Positions 11,491 to 22,034 of a stretch of 64,000 nt of DNA are shown in pieces. The DNA lies in assembly GCA_029990175.1 (NCBI GenBank), contig JARKIP010000033.1, positions 22,241,001 to 22,305,000 on the forward strand, written 5' to 3'. The stretch's first letter is position 1; each line of letters opens with the position of its first letter. The stretch is from Petunia secreta. Taxonomy: Eukaryota; Streptophyta; Magnoliopsida; Solanales; Solanaceae. The notes under the pieces are model-generated. The model had not been told where the DNA came from. It did no database searches and was given only the letters and a program-made list of their open reading frames with translations. The translations under genes were made by a program, and so were the position numbers.

Positions 11491-12837
11491 TGATGTTTGG
11501 CATTTTATGCCCATATTTCCTTAATATTTCCTCACGTTTGAGCTTGTTATTCGCTCGTTTTATAGTTTATGAATGTAGTTTTACACTAATTTGATGTCGT
11601 GTGTATGTAGGTTGTTACGCAGTGCATTTGGAGCTTTTAGGAGCTTGATTGAGCAGGGAATGATTGGAAGTTGATTGAGGATTGGATTGAGCACACGAGG
11701 GCACGACACGAGCGAGATTTCGGACCAAGGAAAACATATTTTGGCTGGGCGCTTTGGGGCACGTGGAGCGCCAGTTATAGCGTCCAGTGCCCCAGCGCTT
11801 TTACTCATGTGGGGCGCCCCAAAAGCGCCCAAAGTTTGGCGGGTTCTGCTTGTCCCAGCGCTTTACGAGGCGCGGGGCGCCCGTTATAGCGCCCCTGAGC
11901 GGATTTTTACTTCCTATTTCATCTAGGCTTGGGTCTAACTTATTACTAGGTGTTTGTAAACCCTATAAATACTCTTTTACTTAGTTTTTTAGAGGAGTTC
12001 AGACTTTGGAGCAATTGGAAAGCTCATAACATCTTGAACAAGGGTTTTTCTTCCTTCCATTAATCTATTTCATCATATTTCATTATTACATCAATTCCTT
12101 GTGTTGTTATTATGAATATGCGTGGCTAAATATATCGTTCTAGGGTTAGAGTATTACATGAAGGTTGATGTTTGAAGACTGATTTCCATTAATTGAATCC
12201 CATAACGGATTGCTTATTCTTTCTTGATTTCACTAGTGTAATTGTCAGGGCCCGATTGTTACGCATTATCTATGGTTGTTAGATTGAACTCGAAAGAGGG
12301 AATTTAATTACGTAGTAAGAAAGAATAGGACTAGTTTGTGAACCCGGGCATCGGGGAACCAATTTGTGAGTAGGATAGACATATACTTGCTTGCCTAGTT
12401 TAACTAATTACAGAATTCGTTAATGCGTGCACGTGATTCAACCCATAGATATATAGGGATTGGAGTAGCCTGCATAGACCGTGAAGAATCGAAAAGTTTT
12501 CACGGGTACAATTAATCTGTTAGTTAGTAATCCGAAATTTAAGAAGTGGAATCAATTGGATACATCAACTGGATTGTTCGTAACTCTGACCCTGGATCGT
12601 CTCCTTTTTACTGATAACAACCCATTTTTGCTCCATTGTTTGAATCTACTTTTACCATTTAATTACTGTTCTTTAGTTAATAAAAACTCTCCCCATCAAA
12701 GAAAAAGATCCATGAATAGTTTGTTAGAAATTGTTTGTTTAGAATTCAGTCTGAATAGTTCTCGTGGGAACGATACTCGATTTATCACTTTATTACTTAT
12801 CGACCGCGTATACTTGCGTGTGCGTTTGGGAGCAACA
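11491..12837 (+). repeat. 3' LTR of the gag-protease element
   Basis: Same termini and order as 5881-7228, with TATA box at 11964-11971 and GC block at about 11747-11900. It is followed by the TSD gtaga at 12838-12842. Confidence 0.93.
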
Positions 12838-12842
12838 GTAGA

Positions 12843-13922
12843 TACTTACCGTATATCTTTTTTTTTTGATACTATACAGTATATCTGCACGTAAATAACA
12901 TATCTTAATGTGTTCTAAAATGAATGGATTGTTAGGTTTGAGCAGGAAGGCGGGGAAAAAACTGTTAGGCTCGATATGAGCAGATGGTTTATTCAACTTG
13001 TTATTGCAGTATCCTGCGCCTTCTAGTAGTATGCAGAAATTGAAATTATTCATACTGTAGAAAATTGTTTAGCTCACTAATAACACCGCCAAATTTATAT
13101 GGCTTCCCTTCTACAGTTCAAAGTGTATTTCACATTTTGAATTTAATGTTAAGGAAATAGGTCGGAATGTTGAATTTGTTATGCTTAGAGTTGATGCTCT
13201 GTTTTGTTAGTTTGATTAAAATTCTATAATAGATTTTTTAGGTGGCTATTCATATTGGAACCACATATTAGATAATTGAAACCTTATTTTTTCTATAGTT
13301 GCTTCTTATTAATATGTTCTTATTAGGTATTGTGTGTATTTTCTATAATATAAAATAAATAGAATCTTCATTTAAAAATGGGGTCGTATCTCTTGTTAAA
13401 GTACATTGGGAATGGAAATGTTTGACACATACTCAAGTTTGAGCAATTTTCATTGACATTGTGTCTGATTGTATGTGTGAAAGTATCTTAAGCTACCAGG
13501 AAAAGACTACCAGACTACTGGATTTGCTTCAACCTTTTAGGAAAATGCCCTTTGTGTATGCTTGCTTTTGATTTCAACTTTGCAACGTAATTAGTAGCTT
13601 CTGTAATAGATAGACAAAAATTGTTTGGTATAAATAGTTCATTAATATGATTTTTCGCAGTATAGTTACACATGGTAAGATACATAGTCACTTAACCTAA
13701 ATTTGTTATCAGTCAAATGTATATTTATTTCTTCTTATTGTTTGGTCTTTTTTTTTCTTTCCCATGTGTTGTGTATCCGAAACTTTCTTTTCTATTTTCC
13801 TGGGAGGCACATGTATATGAGCTGTATATATTTGATAGGTTGAAAGACCCTTTGTTGATTCAAATTCTCATTCCCGGTGACTATGCCAGTGAGTGTATCT
13901 AAGAAAAGTCAGAGGGTGCTAA
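12843..13922. other. Unassigned AT-rich sequence
   Basis: No recognised gene. A plus-strand open stretch at 13717-13902 starts with a hydrophobic run and ends in a peptide containing RLKDPLLIQILIPGDYASE. It could be an exon of a decayed gene, but I recognise no family. Confidence 0.35.
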
Positions 13923-14152
13923 GGCCTCATTTATTTGCATTTAATGGAGGTCTTAATCTGAATGATTAAGATTTCAGTTCATTCAGTGCATTATTTTTTT
14001 CTAACCTGTAATCACTTACTACTTCTTAAAAATGTCCGGCCTAATCAAATATCTAACGGGCTCTTTATAAAATTCAGTTTTCCTTAGAATTACATCACTT
14101 TTCTCGGAGCTACTACTGCCACTTTCAGACTTTGTTTCTCTTTCTTTTTAGC

Positions 14153-14157
<5 letters not shown>

Positions 14158-14222
<65 letters not shown>
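14158..14222. repeat. (CT)n microsatellite
   Basis: About 32 uninterrupted CT units. The opposite strand gives a meaningless Glu-Arg open frame. Confidence 0.98.
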
Positions 14223-14225
<3 letters not shown>

Positions 14226-14285
14226 AGCACATAAGACAAGTTAACTTTTTCATCTTTAACATGTAATTCCAAAACTTAATAAGCT

Positions 14286-14914
14286 AGCGTTTGTCCATAA
14301 AATTTGGCCCAAATATTCTAAATTTTGAATTTAAATCAGCGTCTATTTATGAAATTTGCACAAAATTTTAAGTTTTGCTTCAAATATTGTTTCAAATCTC
14401 AAATTTTCTAAAAAAGTTGAATTTGGTAATTTCAAATCTTGATTAAAATTTTTTAAATATAAAACTTGACCTATACGTTTATATTTTGTTAAAACAAACT
14501 CATCTTAAAATGACTCATGCATGACGTGAAGAGATTATCCATACCATATGAAATCATTATATTAAAGAATAGCTAGATGTTATTTTTGTTGATTTTTTGA
14601 AAGTGGATCTTAAATTTTTTTTATATATTTGAAAGTTTGTAATAACATGTAATAATAATCTATCTATAAAAGGATAATGGAGATATATAGTTCATTAATG
14701 TAGCCCCTTAGGATAGTCTGATATCTTATTTATGAACTATGATTTTCTTATTTGGTAAGATTATATAAGTTTTGGGAAGTTTTGATAGTTTTGAAAAAAT
14801 TGAGGAGTTTTCATGTTTATGGGAAAAAATACAATTTAAGAAATTTAAGAAGTTCAAATTGTATGTCCAAATAAAATTTCAACTTCCCCAATCCCACGTG
14901 TCCAAACGGGGCCT
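14286..14914. mobile_element. MITE-like AT-rich unit
   Basis: It begins GCGTTTGTCCATAAAATTTG and ends with a sequence whose complement reads CCCCGTTTGGACACGTGGG. These are short terminal inverted repeats (CGTTTG core) around AT-rich, gene-free DNA. No TSD was established. Confidence 0.4.
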
Positions 14915-14928
14915 TTAGAATATTTACC
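14915..14928. repeat. LINE target-site duplication, left copy
   Basis: TTAGAATATTTACC is repeated exactly at 15590-15603. Confidence 0.85.
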
Positions 14929-15589
14929 CTTTTTTTTTTTTGTCAAAATACGATATATTATATATATTAGGGGAGGCTAGCAATAGGCATAACTGCCTGT
15001 TGTGCATCATAGTTGCCAAGAGAGGCCAAAATATTACATGCTTCTAAAGAGATGTCTAGGGTACAGGCACCCTTCATAGTCATTTGAAAACATAGATATA
15101 AGATTAGTAGTAGTAGGTTCAACAAAAACTATTTGAGAAGTAGCCTGGCTATGATCACGTCCCATTTTTGCTAGTTGGTCAGCCACCTTATTTCCCTCTC
15201 TAAAACAGTGCCTAAGCTCCACCGATTCCATTGATTCCATCAACTTTCTGCAGTCACAAAGTAAAGCACAAGTATAAGCGTTAGTTTCTTTTAAATTAGC
15301 AACAACCTCTGAGGAATCAGTTTCTATTATAATGGGATTCAAGTGGCGTTCTTTAATAATATTTAGATCATGCCACAGAGCCAAAAGTTCCACATTGGTA
15401 GATTGGGTTGAGAAAATATGGTTAAAGAACCCTAATACCCAATCACCTTTATAATTGCGAATAACACCACCCGTACCACCCTTGTTCCCTTTACTAGCTC
15501 CATCAATGTTTAATTTAAGGAAGCCTCTAGGAGGGGGATGCCATTTAATATTTAAGGTGATGGGAAGGGGTTGGCCAGAGTGTTTATGA
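14929..15589 (-). mobile_element. 5'-truncated LINE with poly(A) tail and 14-bp TSD
   Basis: On the minus strand a truncated open region ends in a plant LINE RNase H domain, followed by a short 3' region and a poly(A) run (poly-T on the plus strand, about 14930-14942). Perfect 14-bp direct repeats flank the unit. Short length, A-tail and long TSD are the marks of target-primed reverse transcription. Confidence 0.88.
15034..15589 (-). pseudogene. LINE-type RNase H domain (RVT_3-like), C-terminal fragment
   Basis: The frame is open from the LINE 5' truncation to the stop near 15034. Recognisable parts in order: PPPRGFLKLNIDGAS (the strand with the first catalytic Asp), GGTGGVIRN, NVELLALWHDL (catalytic Glu helix), IIIETDSSEVV (third Asp) and CFREGNKVADQLAKMG (last acidic residue). 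This is the RNase H module at the end of plant LINE ORF2 and of related non-LTR retroelement proteins. About 180 codons survive of an ORF usually over 1000 codons, with no start codon, so it is a dead fragment. The nearby poly(A) and TSD confirm the origin. Confidence 0.85.
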
Positions 15590-16095
15590 TTAGAATATTT
15601 ACCTTCTTTAACTATTACTGTTAACTAAGTCATTCTGCAGAGAGTAATGTATAGTTCAATCTCACTTACATATTACTAACTTAAGTCATTCTGGAGAGTT
15701 TTATGTAATACTCTAATCATTCAATTAACAATAATATACATTTCGTTACTACAATTATGGTTGTATATAATTTTTTTTTTAGCATTTCAAATATCCCCAG
15801 AAGTTTATCCAATAAAAATTATTACTTTATGTCTCTAAATATATCATTTTGAATTAATAATAATTTTATTTTTCTTAAATGAGATTTTTCCTAGTATTTT
15901 ATTGTTATAATGTTTAATTACTATTTTATTTGGATTGTGCATTTACTATATTTAAATATAGATAAATTGTGCATATTCAGATGTTAAAAAATAAACAGTC
16001 TTAATGTTTCATTGTTCAAATCCAGTGACAGAATCTTAATATTCCGATGTGTATTCAAATTCAGACGTCCTAATCTATTGAAAACAAATGGCCCC

Positions 16096-16204
16096 TAAGT
16101 GGAGCCAAAGGGATATCAACATACTAACAGGCCGATTAGAATTGGTTAATGACATCACATGAAATTCTCAATTCTGTAATGAATGGTGATTGTTTCAGGT
16201 AAGG
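16096..16204. other. Short unassigned spacer
   Basis: No feature seen. Confidence 0.4.
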
Positions 16205-17836
16205 TGATACGATTTGAGACACACAAGCAACACAATATAAAATAGCGATAATGAATAATAATAGTAAAGATAGAATTTGATTATAATAATAAAAAATAAT
16301 TTGAACATTTAAACAAGAAGAAAATTAATAGCCTCAGTTGCCAGAAGTCTCAAAAAAATCCTGACGAGTCACTAGGAATTAATACAAATAGTTCATGGTG
16401 GGGCAAGCACTTTACCAAGAGTTCAAGCATATTCTAGTGACTAGTGCTATAAGTTAAATAATTCTCTTGCAGGGATCAAAAGTGTTAGAGTGATGTACCT
16501 GAAGATTGCAAAACTGGGTCAGCTCTTGCCACATTCCTTCGTAAGCCCTATGTCTCAGCCTGATTAATTATGCACAGAGACCTACTTTGAAGATGAGAAA
16601 TTAGAAACCTCAAGTCTCAGCTAGGAAGAATAGCTGACTCTTCTAAATGAACACGTAGTAGATGTCATAATGAAAAGAAAAAGAAAAGCAAGACTTCAAT
16701 ATACATTCATATATTAAGATGGCTTTAAACACAAAAGTTGAACAGACCAACGCATGTCCTATCGGCCCTATAAGAGAATCCTTGCCTTTTATGGAACGAA
16801 CTAAACGATTAACAACGTTTTATGAAATACATGTCCTCTATGCAATACGTTTAAACACGTTGTTAGTCTGATAACTTCTAAGACTAAAATAAGGGTACAT
16901 AAAACAGTCAATTTCATAAAAAAGTTTCACCCTTAAAATGGTCAGCATGTTTCACTTCAGCACCAAGTTGACAATATGATTGTATTTAACTACCTTTTCA
17001 TGCCTAAAAATTGATTCCTAGGTAAAACAATTAACTTTAAATATTCGGGTCACAATAAATAATAGAATATCGAAGAAAACAGATAAAATAGCCTTATATT
17101 GCTTGAATATCAGAGAAATAAGTAGGTTTCTGATCGAACCCAACATAGCGAATAATATGGGTGAATGGGGGTGATTGTAGACTAGACTTTACCCTAATTC
17201 TAGTCCTACGTGAAGTCTTTGGTCTATCACAAGAGGCAGTTAACCAATTTTTACCCTAGATAGTAGTAGGGGTAACCCTAAGGCGGTTAAACAATAGGAA
17301 TAAGTCTATCGGTTGTGCCCGTGCCTCTTGAGCGACCGTGGCTAAAGAAGCTGACGTGTCTTCTGGATCCTTAAGCGCATGTTGCCTTTTTGGACTTATT
17401 TTATTTGGGTCAGCTGGCCTTTCGTGTAATTTTACCCATACAGCCAGTCCACCAACTTTCTAAGTGTTGATGTAAGTGCTTACGTCTTTTAAACTGTCTT
17501 GAACAATGATTGAAGGTTTGATCCCTCAACTGCTCCAAATCACTTCGTATCCGCCATCATATTTACTTTTGACTATTTTATATCTTCACCCTTATATCCC
17601 TTTCTTCTCTGCCTGTATTTAGGCTCCTGCCTTTCCCTTTTTTGCCATCCTTTTCAAAATATCACATCTTAAAAATAGTCTCAGCCTCATATGAATCTTG
17701 TTCTTTTTTCTCCTCATTCTAATGGTCATTTAGATCTATGATCTTACTGTCTTTGATCCTGACCCTTCAACTTTTCGATGTTTAATTATTCTTAGGGTTG
17801 GATGGTCTGCAAGAAAATTGAAAAGTAGGTGTTACA
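16205..17836 (-). repeat. Candidate LTR-like segment (TGTAACACC...GTATCA on the minus strand)
   Basis: The left end resembles the LTR end at 34365 (TGATAC...ACACAAGCA), and the right end read on the minus strand is TGTAACACC, a common LTR start. No partner LTR and no matching TSD (taagg against cttag), so a solo LTR is only a possibility. No coding sequence was found in it. Confidence 0.3.
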
Positions 17837-17842
17837 CTTAGG

Positions 17843-18582
17843 TGAACCCTAATGTGACACTAGATGGGGGGTGAATAATGACACTGGCTGATTTTCGCTT
17901 AACGCAGATATGAACCAGGTTCAGTTAAACATGAATAATAACGCCAAAAACACAAGATTTTTACGTGGAAAAAATCTTCTTGCTCAAAGGAGCAAAAAAC
18001 CACGATCCAGATCTAGGTTTTAAAATATTAAATATCACATGAAAAAATTCAGGTTACAACCAATAACCTAGGACTACAACTCTTTCCCTAAGTTCATTCA
18101 AACTACACTCTAGTTCGAATGACCCACAACTTAAAGACTCACAGTAGATCCTAACAAAATACTCTAACAAGCAGAATTAGGTTTACAAATCGAGTACTTA
18201 AAATAAAAATAACTAACTAAAACAATTAGCTATAATGTCTTCATTCTCAATAAACTAGTGCAATGCAAGAAATTTGCAAAATATGCTCAAGTTGAGTGAA
18301 TGAATGACTTGGACTTTTTTTAAAAAAATTTATTTTATACTTTCAATGATAGGGCTTTCATTAGTTTCCTACCTCTATCGTGTGAATAGAAGAATCCTCC
18401 TTTGATCTAGCTCCTTATATTCCAATCCCTAAATAAGATGACTCATTCCATAAATAGAACTCCGGCGCGCTGCAGCAGTGAACTAAGCTAGCAAAATAAT
18501 ACAGAAAGCAAGAACAAGTGTAAAAGAAACAAATAGAAACAAGGCCGCAAAACACAACCATTGACAAAAGACGTCAACACAC
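17843..18582 (-). repeat. 3' LTR of a SIRE/Maximus-type Copia element (ends approximate)
   Basis: Contains the TGACACTAGATGGGGGG-type stretch near one end that I associate with LTRs of this lineage (from memory). A polypurine-like tract (minus strand AAAAGGGGGCATAAG, about 18583-18597) abuts the right end. No 5' LTR lies in the window, so the ends are estimates. Confidence 0.5.
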
Positions 18583-18869
18583 TTATGCCCCCTTTTAGAA
18601 TCATCAAAAAGATATTACACCTGCAAATTTTATCAGTTCCACAAACTAGTCTAGAGTAAAAGGCTGAAAGTGTATTATGCAGGTACAGTCATAGGATTAG
18701 CCAAGGGCCCAAAAGGTAACACAACAAAACATCATACAGTTAAAGATACCAAGAAGTTTAAACAAATATCCAGGATTCACACTTAGTTGAACCAAATAGT
18801 TACAAAACTAAACTGATTAACCAATAAAAAGGGAAAGCCGGGGAATAGGAAATAGGGATAGGGACAAGG

Positions 18870-19215
18870 TAGTTTTAGGGGTTCAAGATGAAATGTTGCA
18901 TAAGAGCAGCTATGTTCCTGGAATTGGTCCTTCTTTCCATCACCAAGGCAGGTTTCATTCTGTCATGATGGATAGTGAGCCTAGCCACCTCTTGTTCCCT
19001 TACTTCCAGCTGCAGCTTCAACCTTGTCACTTCATTCTGCAACTCACCAACCTAAGCAGTGAGACTCTCAAACTTCTCATCCTTGTCATCTTCTTCAGCA
19101 CTGCTAGAGTTATCAGCATTCATAGCTTTCTTCCCTTTGTTTCTAGCCTTGACTGGTTTCTCATCTTTGTAAAAATCATAGGAGGTCAAGAAGTTCTTTC
19201 CAAAAAATATCTTTT
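18870..19215 (-). pseudogene. C-terminal part of the Copia downstream ORF
   Basis: Minus-strand translation shows an acidic, Lys-rich linker (SSSAEEDDKDEKFESLTA) followed, just past 19052, by a heptad-patterned segment (VGELQNEVTRLKLQL), a likely coiled coil. Reading continues from the part at 29129 across the Tekay element once the duplicated CTTTT is discounted, with further frameshifts. This is the 3' end of the extra ORF that SIRE-type elements carry after pol. Confidence 0.55.
19211..19215. repeat. Target-site duplication ctttt (left) of the Tekay element
   Basis: CTTTT precedes the left LTR and recurs at 29124-29128 after the right LTR. Confidence 0.9.
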
Positions 19216-21909
19216 TGTCACGACCCAATTTCCAAGGGCTCGTGATGGCACCTAAACAACATTTGCCTAGGCGAACCAATGAAACAAGATGCGGAAAAGA
19301 ACAATAATGTGAAAAGATCATAAATGGATATATAAATATAAAAGGGTGAAGTCCAAAAGAATATATCCACAAAAGAATTGGAGCATTCTAAGAGTGACTC
19401 AATAAAGTAGGAATATACATCAAAGAAATCTGAGTCCTATCTCTAAGTGACTCCGGCGGTATGCCACCACGGTCTGTGTGGTCGGCTCACCTCAATCAAA
19501 AGTCTCAGAAGCCTCGGGAACCGCTACCGTCCGGGCTGCTGACTGGATGAAGGACCTGCGCACGTAGCAGAGTAAGTTATGAGCCGAAGCCCAGTAAGAT
19601 CACCGACAGGCCCGCTAAGGAACCCTTGCGGGACAAGTCGCTACATGCATCATAAGCAACAACATACTATAGTAATCATACAGTAAAGTAGTGAAATCAC
19701 AAATAGATGTATCACATTCCATACACACAAGTAGTAACCAGAAGTCTCAAGGATTATGCCCATCCAACGTAAGGCATAGGTCAACTCAGCGGCGGTTTGG
19801 AGGTCCAATCTCTACTGCCGTGCCGACTAACCTAGACCTACGATGGACTAGCAACACCACTACTAAGTATCAACCATATACCGTGACCCGAAGTCACTAT
19901 CACAATCATGAATAAGTAGACCAACGACCCGTAGTCGTTGGCTCATCTCAAATCTGTCTACGATCGCACCACACCCCCTGTCAAGTGCGTCGTATCTCAA
20001 TAAATCAAGTGACCACACCACACCCCCTGTCAAGTGTGTCACATCTCAAAGAGCAAGTGTCCACACCACACCCCCTGTCAAGTGTGACACATCTCATAGT
20101 ATAGGCGACACCACACCCCCTGTCAAGTGTCCCTCTAACAGTATTAATATCCACGACATTAATAACAATAACAGAACTAATAACAGAAATATTAATAACG
20201 ATAATATTTCACAGTCACCGTAACCCAGGTTGGTTATGCTAGCTGAACGTAAAGCGAAGGTTAACCCGACCACAGTTTGGGGGTACAATCCCTACTCCCA
20301 TGTCGTCCAACCCAAGGTTACGTATAGACAGCACTACCCAACCCGGCACGTGAACAAATCAAGTACCAATATCATACAAAAGCCGGCAAAATCCTCGGCA
20401 AGACATTTATCATGACATGCCGGCACCATCCTCGGCCATGTCCCAAGTTCTTGCTATCTAAGCATGGCGTAGCAAGCGTTACTACGATATAGATTTAAGC
20501 TACCTCGACGTAGCGTTTAGACCGGCACATACCTCGGTCGAGTCACAATCTCGCTATTTATAACAAACAATAATAGCAAGTAATTCACATCAGTAATCCT
20601 AACCATTGTTAGGTATATATATGCGTACATGAAGCATACTAGCATGAAGGAAGAGTCCACAAGCACAATAGAGGTCAAGTCTCACTTACCTAGAAATTCG
20701 GGCTCAAATGCCGGGAAGAATCTCCTTTCCCGCTCGCCTTGTCCGCGAAGGACTCTCCACTAGGTCTATTAAGACAAGATATAGCACATATGAGTGCTCA
20801 ATTATAGCTATTTAAGCCTATAGGCATCCTAGGATAAAAATTACCAAAATGCCCCCGGGTAAGGCCGAGCCCTAAATTTACAAAATGTACTTTTTCGGAC
20901 TCCCCACGCTCCCGTGAGTCCAAAAGTACACTTAGATTCCACATGCAAGCCTTGCTCGATGTCTTTCCCCAATTCTTAAGAATCTAGGGTTCTAACCCAT
21001 TTCCAAGAATCAACCCTTTGATTCTTGTGTTAATCAACATAAAGATGGATTGAAAGGGCTTACCTTAAGTGTAAGTATGATTGGGTCTTCAAGAAATACC
21101 CAAAAATCGCCTGAAACCGGTGCCATTAGAACCACAACTCAAAGGGCTACAACTTTCATATTTTGAGTTTTTCCTAATTCCTTACGGATTGGCCGGAAAA
21201 TCAGCTTTTATCCGGCTGTTTGCGCCAAAACAGAACAGAAAAGTCGCACCAGATTTTCTACTGTTTTAGGGGCAAAACGGGACCCTACGAAGCTCGGAAT
21301 GATCCCAAATTTTGCACACAAGCCATAAAATACTTGGGTGATATGCTCGTCAAGACGGAACTCAATTTGGACCTCCAGAACTCAAACAGTGGGTCCTACG
21401 GCAAAGGTTCAATTTTTGACTTTCGCCAAAATAGCAAAATTTAACCAAACGACCTCGGAATCCAATTCCGAAAGTTGCTACAAGTCACAAATGACTATAC
21501 GAACCTAACGGAACTTTCGGATCTCTCATCGGAGCTCATTTGCTCAAATCGAGCTCGGAAACCTCTTTTAACTCTTTTAAACTTCCGAAACGGGGACTTT
21601 ATCAAAAGTCCTATCAAACGAGGTCCGTTTTCAATTTTGAAGGTTGCTACATATCATAAATGACGAGACGGACCTAACGGTGCGCTCGGATTTTCCATCG
21701 GGGTTCGTTTACTCAAAACGACCTATCGAAACCCCAAATTCCTTTCCGGAATATCATAAACGGATCCTTTTCTCGAAAACCTATCAAACGGACTCCGTTT
21801 CGACTCAGATTTCACAGACGGGTCATAAATGACCTAACAGAGCTTTTGGGACTGTCGACATGCAAATCGAGGTCCCAGATCCCGTAACGACTATTTGAGG
21901 GTCGTTACA
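19216..21909 (-). repeat. 3' LTR of the Tekay-type element (2694 bp)
   Basis: Plus strand TGTCACGACCC...GGTCGTTACA. It is 140 bp shorter than the partner LTR; the missing block corresponds to 28187-28326 and the junction at 21110-21112 carries CCT, also present at both edges of the block. Confidence 0.93.
19967..20130. repeat. Four-copy minisatellite inside the 3' LTR
   Basis: The core CACCACACCCCCTGTCAAGTG occurs at about 19967, 20015, 20064 and 20108 (spacing 44-49 bases). The same array is in the other LTR at about 27041-27210. Confidence 0.85.
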
Positions 21910-21921
21910 TTCTCCCCCACT
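21910..21921 (-). other. Polypurine tract of the Tekay-type element
   Basis: Minus strand AGTGGGGGAGAA directly before the 3' LTR (TGTAACGACC on that strand). Confidence 0.85.
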
Positions 21922-22034
21922 TAGACTCTCAGCCGTCCTCGGACGAGCCTAAGTCTAAGGTAGGATCCGCACACTAGCCACGGAGCTGGCACGGATTTCG
22001 AGGACCCCTCGGTACCACCCGAAATTAATAAAAC

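Larger units (their letters stand above)
5881..12837 (+). mobile_element. Complete non-autonomous Athila-type LTR element with only gag and protease (6957 bp)
   Basis: Two LTRs (5881-7228 and 11491-12837), primer site, gag, protease, polypurine tract and a perfect 5-bp TSD make this a complete insertion. No reverse transcriptase, RNase H or integrase is present: protease is followed directly by the two-hairpin motif that follows pol in the complete element at 42657-55220. This matches the gag-only or gag-protease non-autonomous class (TR-GAG-like). The LTRs differ at about 40-45 positions by eye (about 3%), so the insertion is older than the complete Athila copy. Its gag has an in-frame stop, so this copy is inactive as a gene. 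Confidence 0.92.
13923..16095. mobile_element. Degenerate inverted-repeat DNA element (hAT-like MITE family?), with nested insertions
   Basis: The left end (GGCCTCATTTATTTGC...) and the inverted right end (GGGGCCATTTGTTTTC...) are imperfect inverted repeats over about 60-80 bases. The interior holds a (CT)n tract, a second MITE-like unit (about 14286-14914) and a LINE copy. The only shared flank I see is CTAAG, shorter than the 8 bp expected of hAT, so the superfamily is uncertain. Confidence 0.4.

Noticed and set aside
14090..14272. Open frame rich in Glu-Arg
   Set aside because: It is the translation of the (CT)n microsatellite.
16205..17836. Solo LTR with TSD
   Set aside because: End sequences look LTR-like but flanking pentamers do not match and no partner exists here; kept only as a low-confidence repeat.
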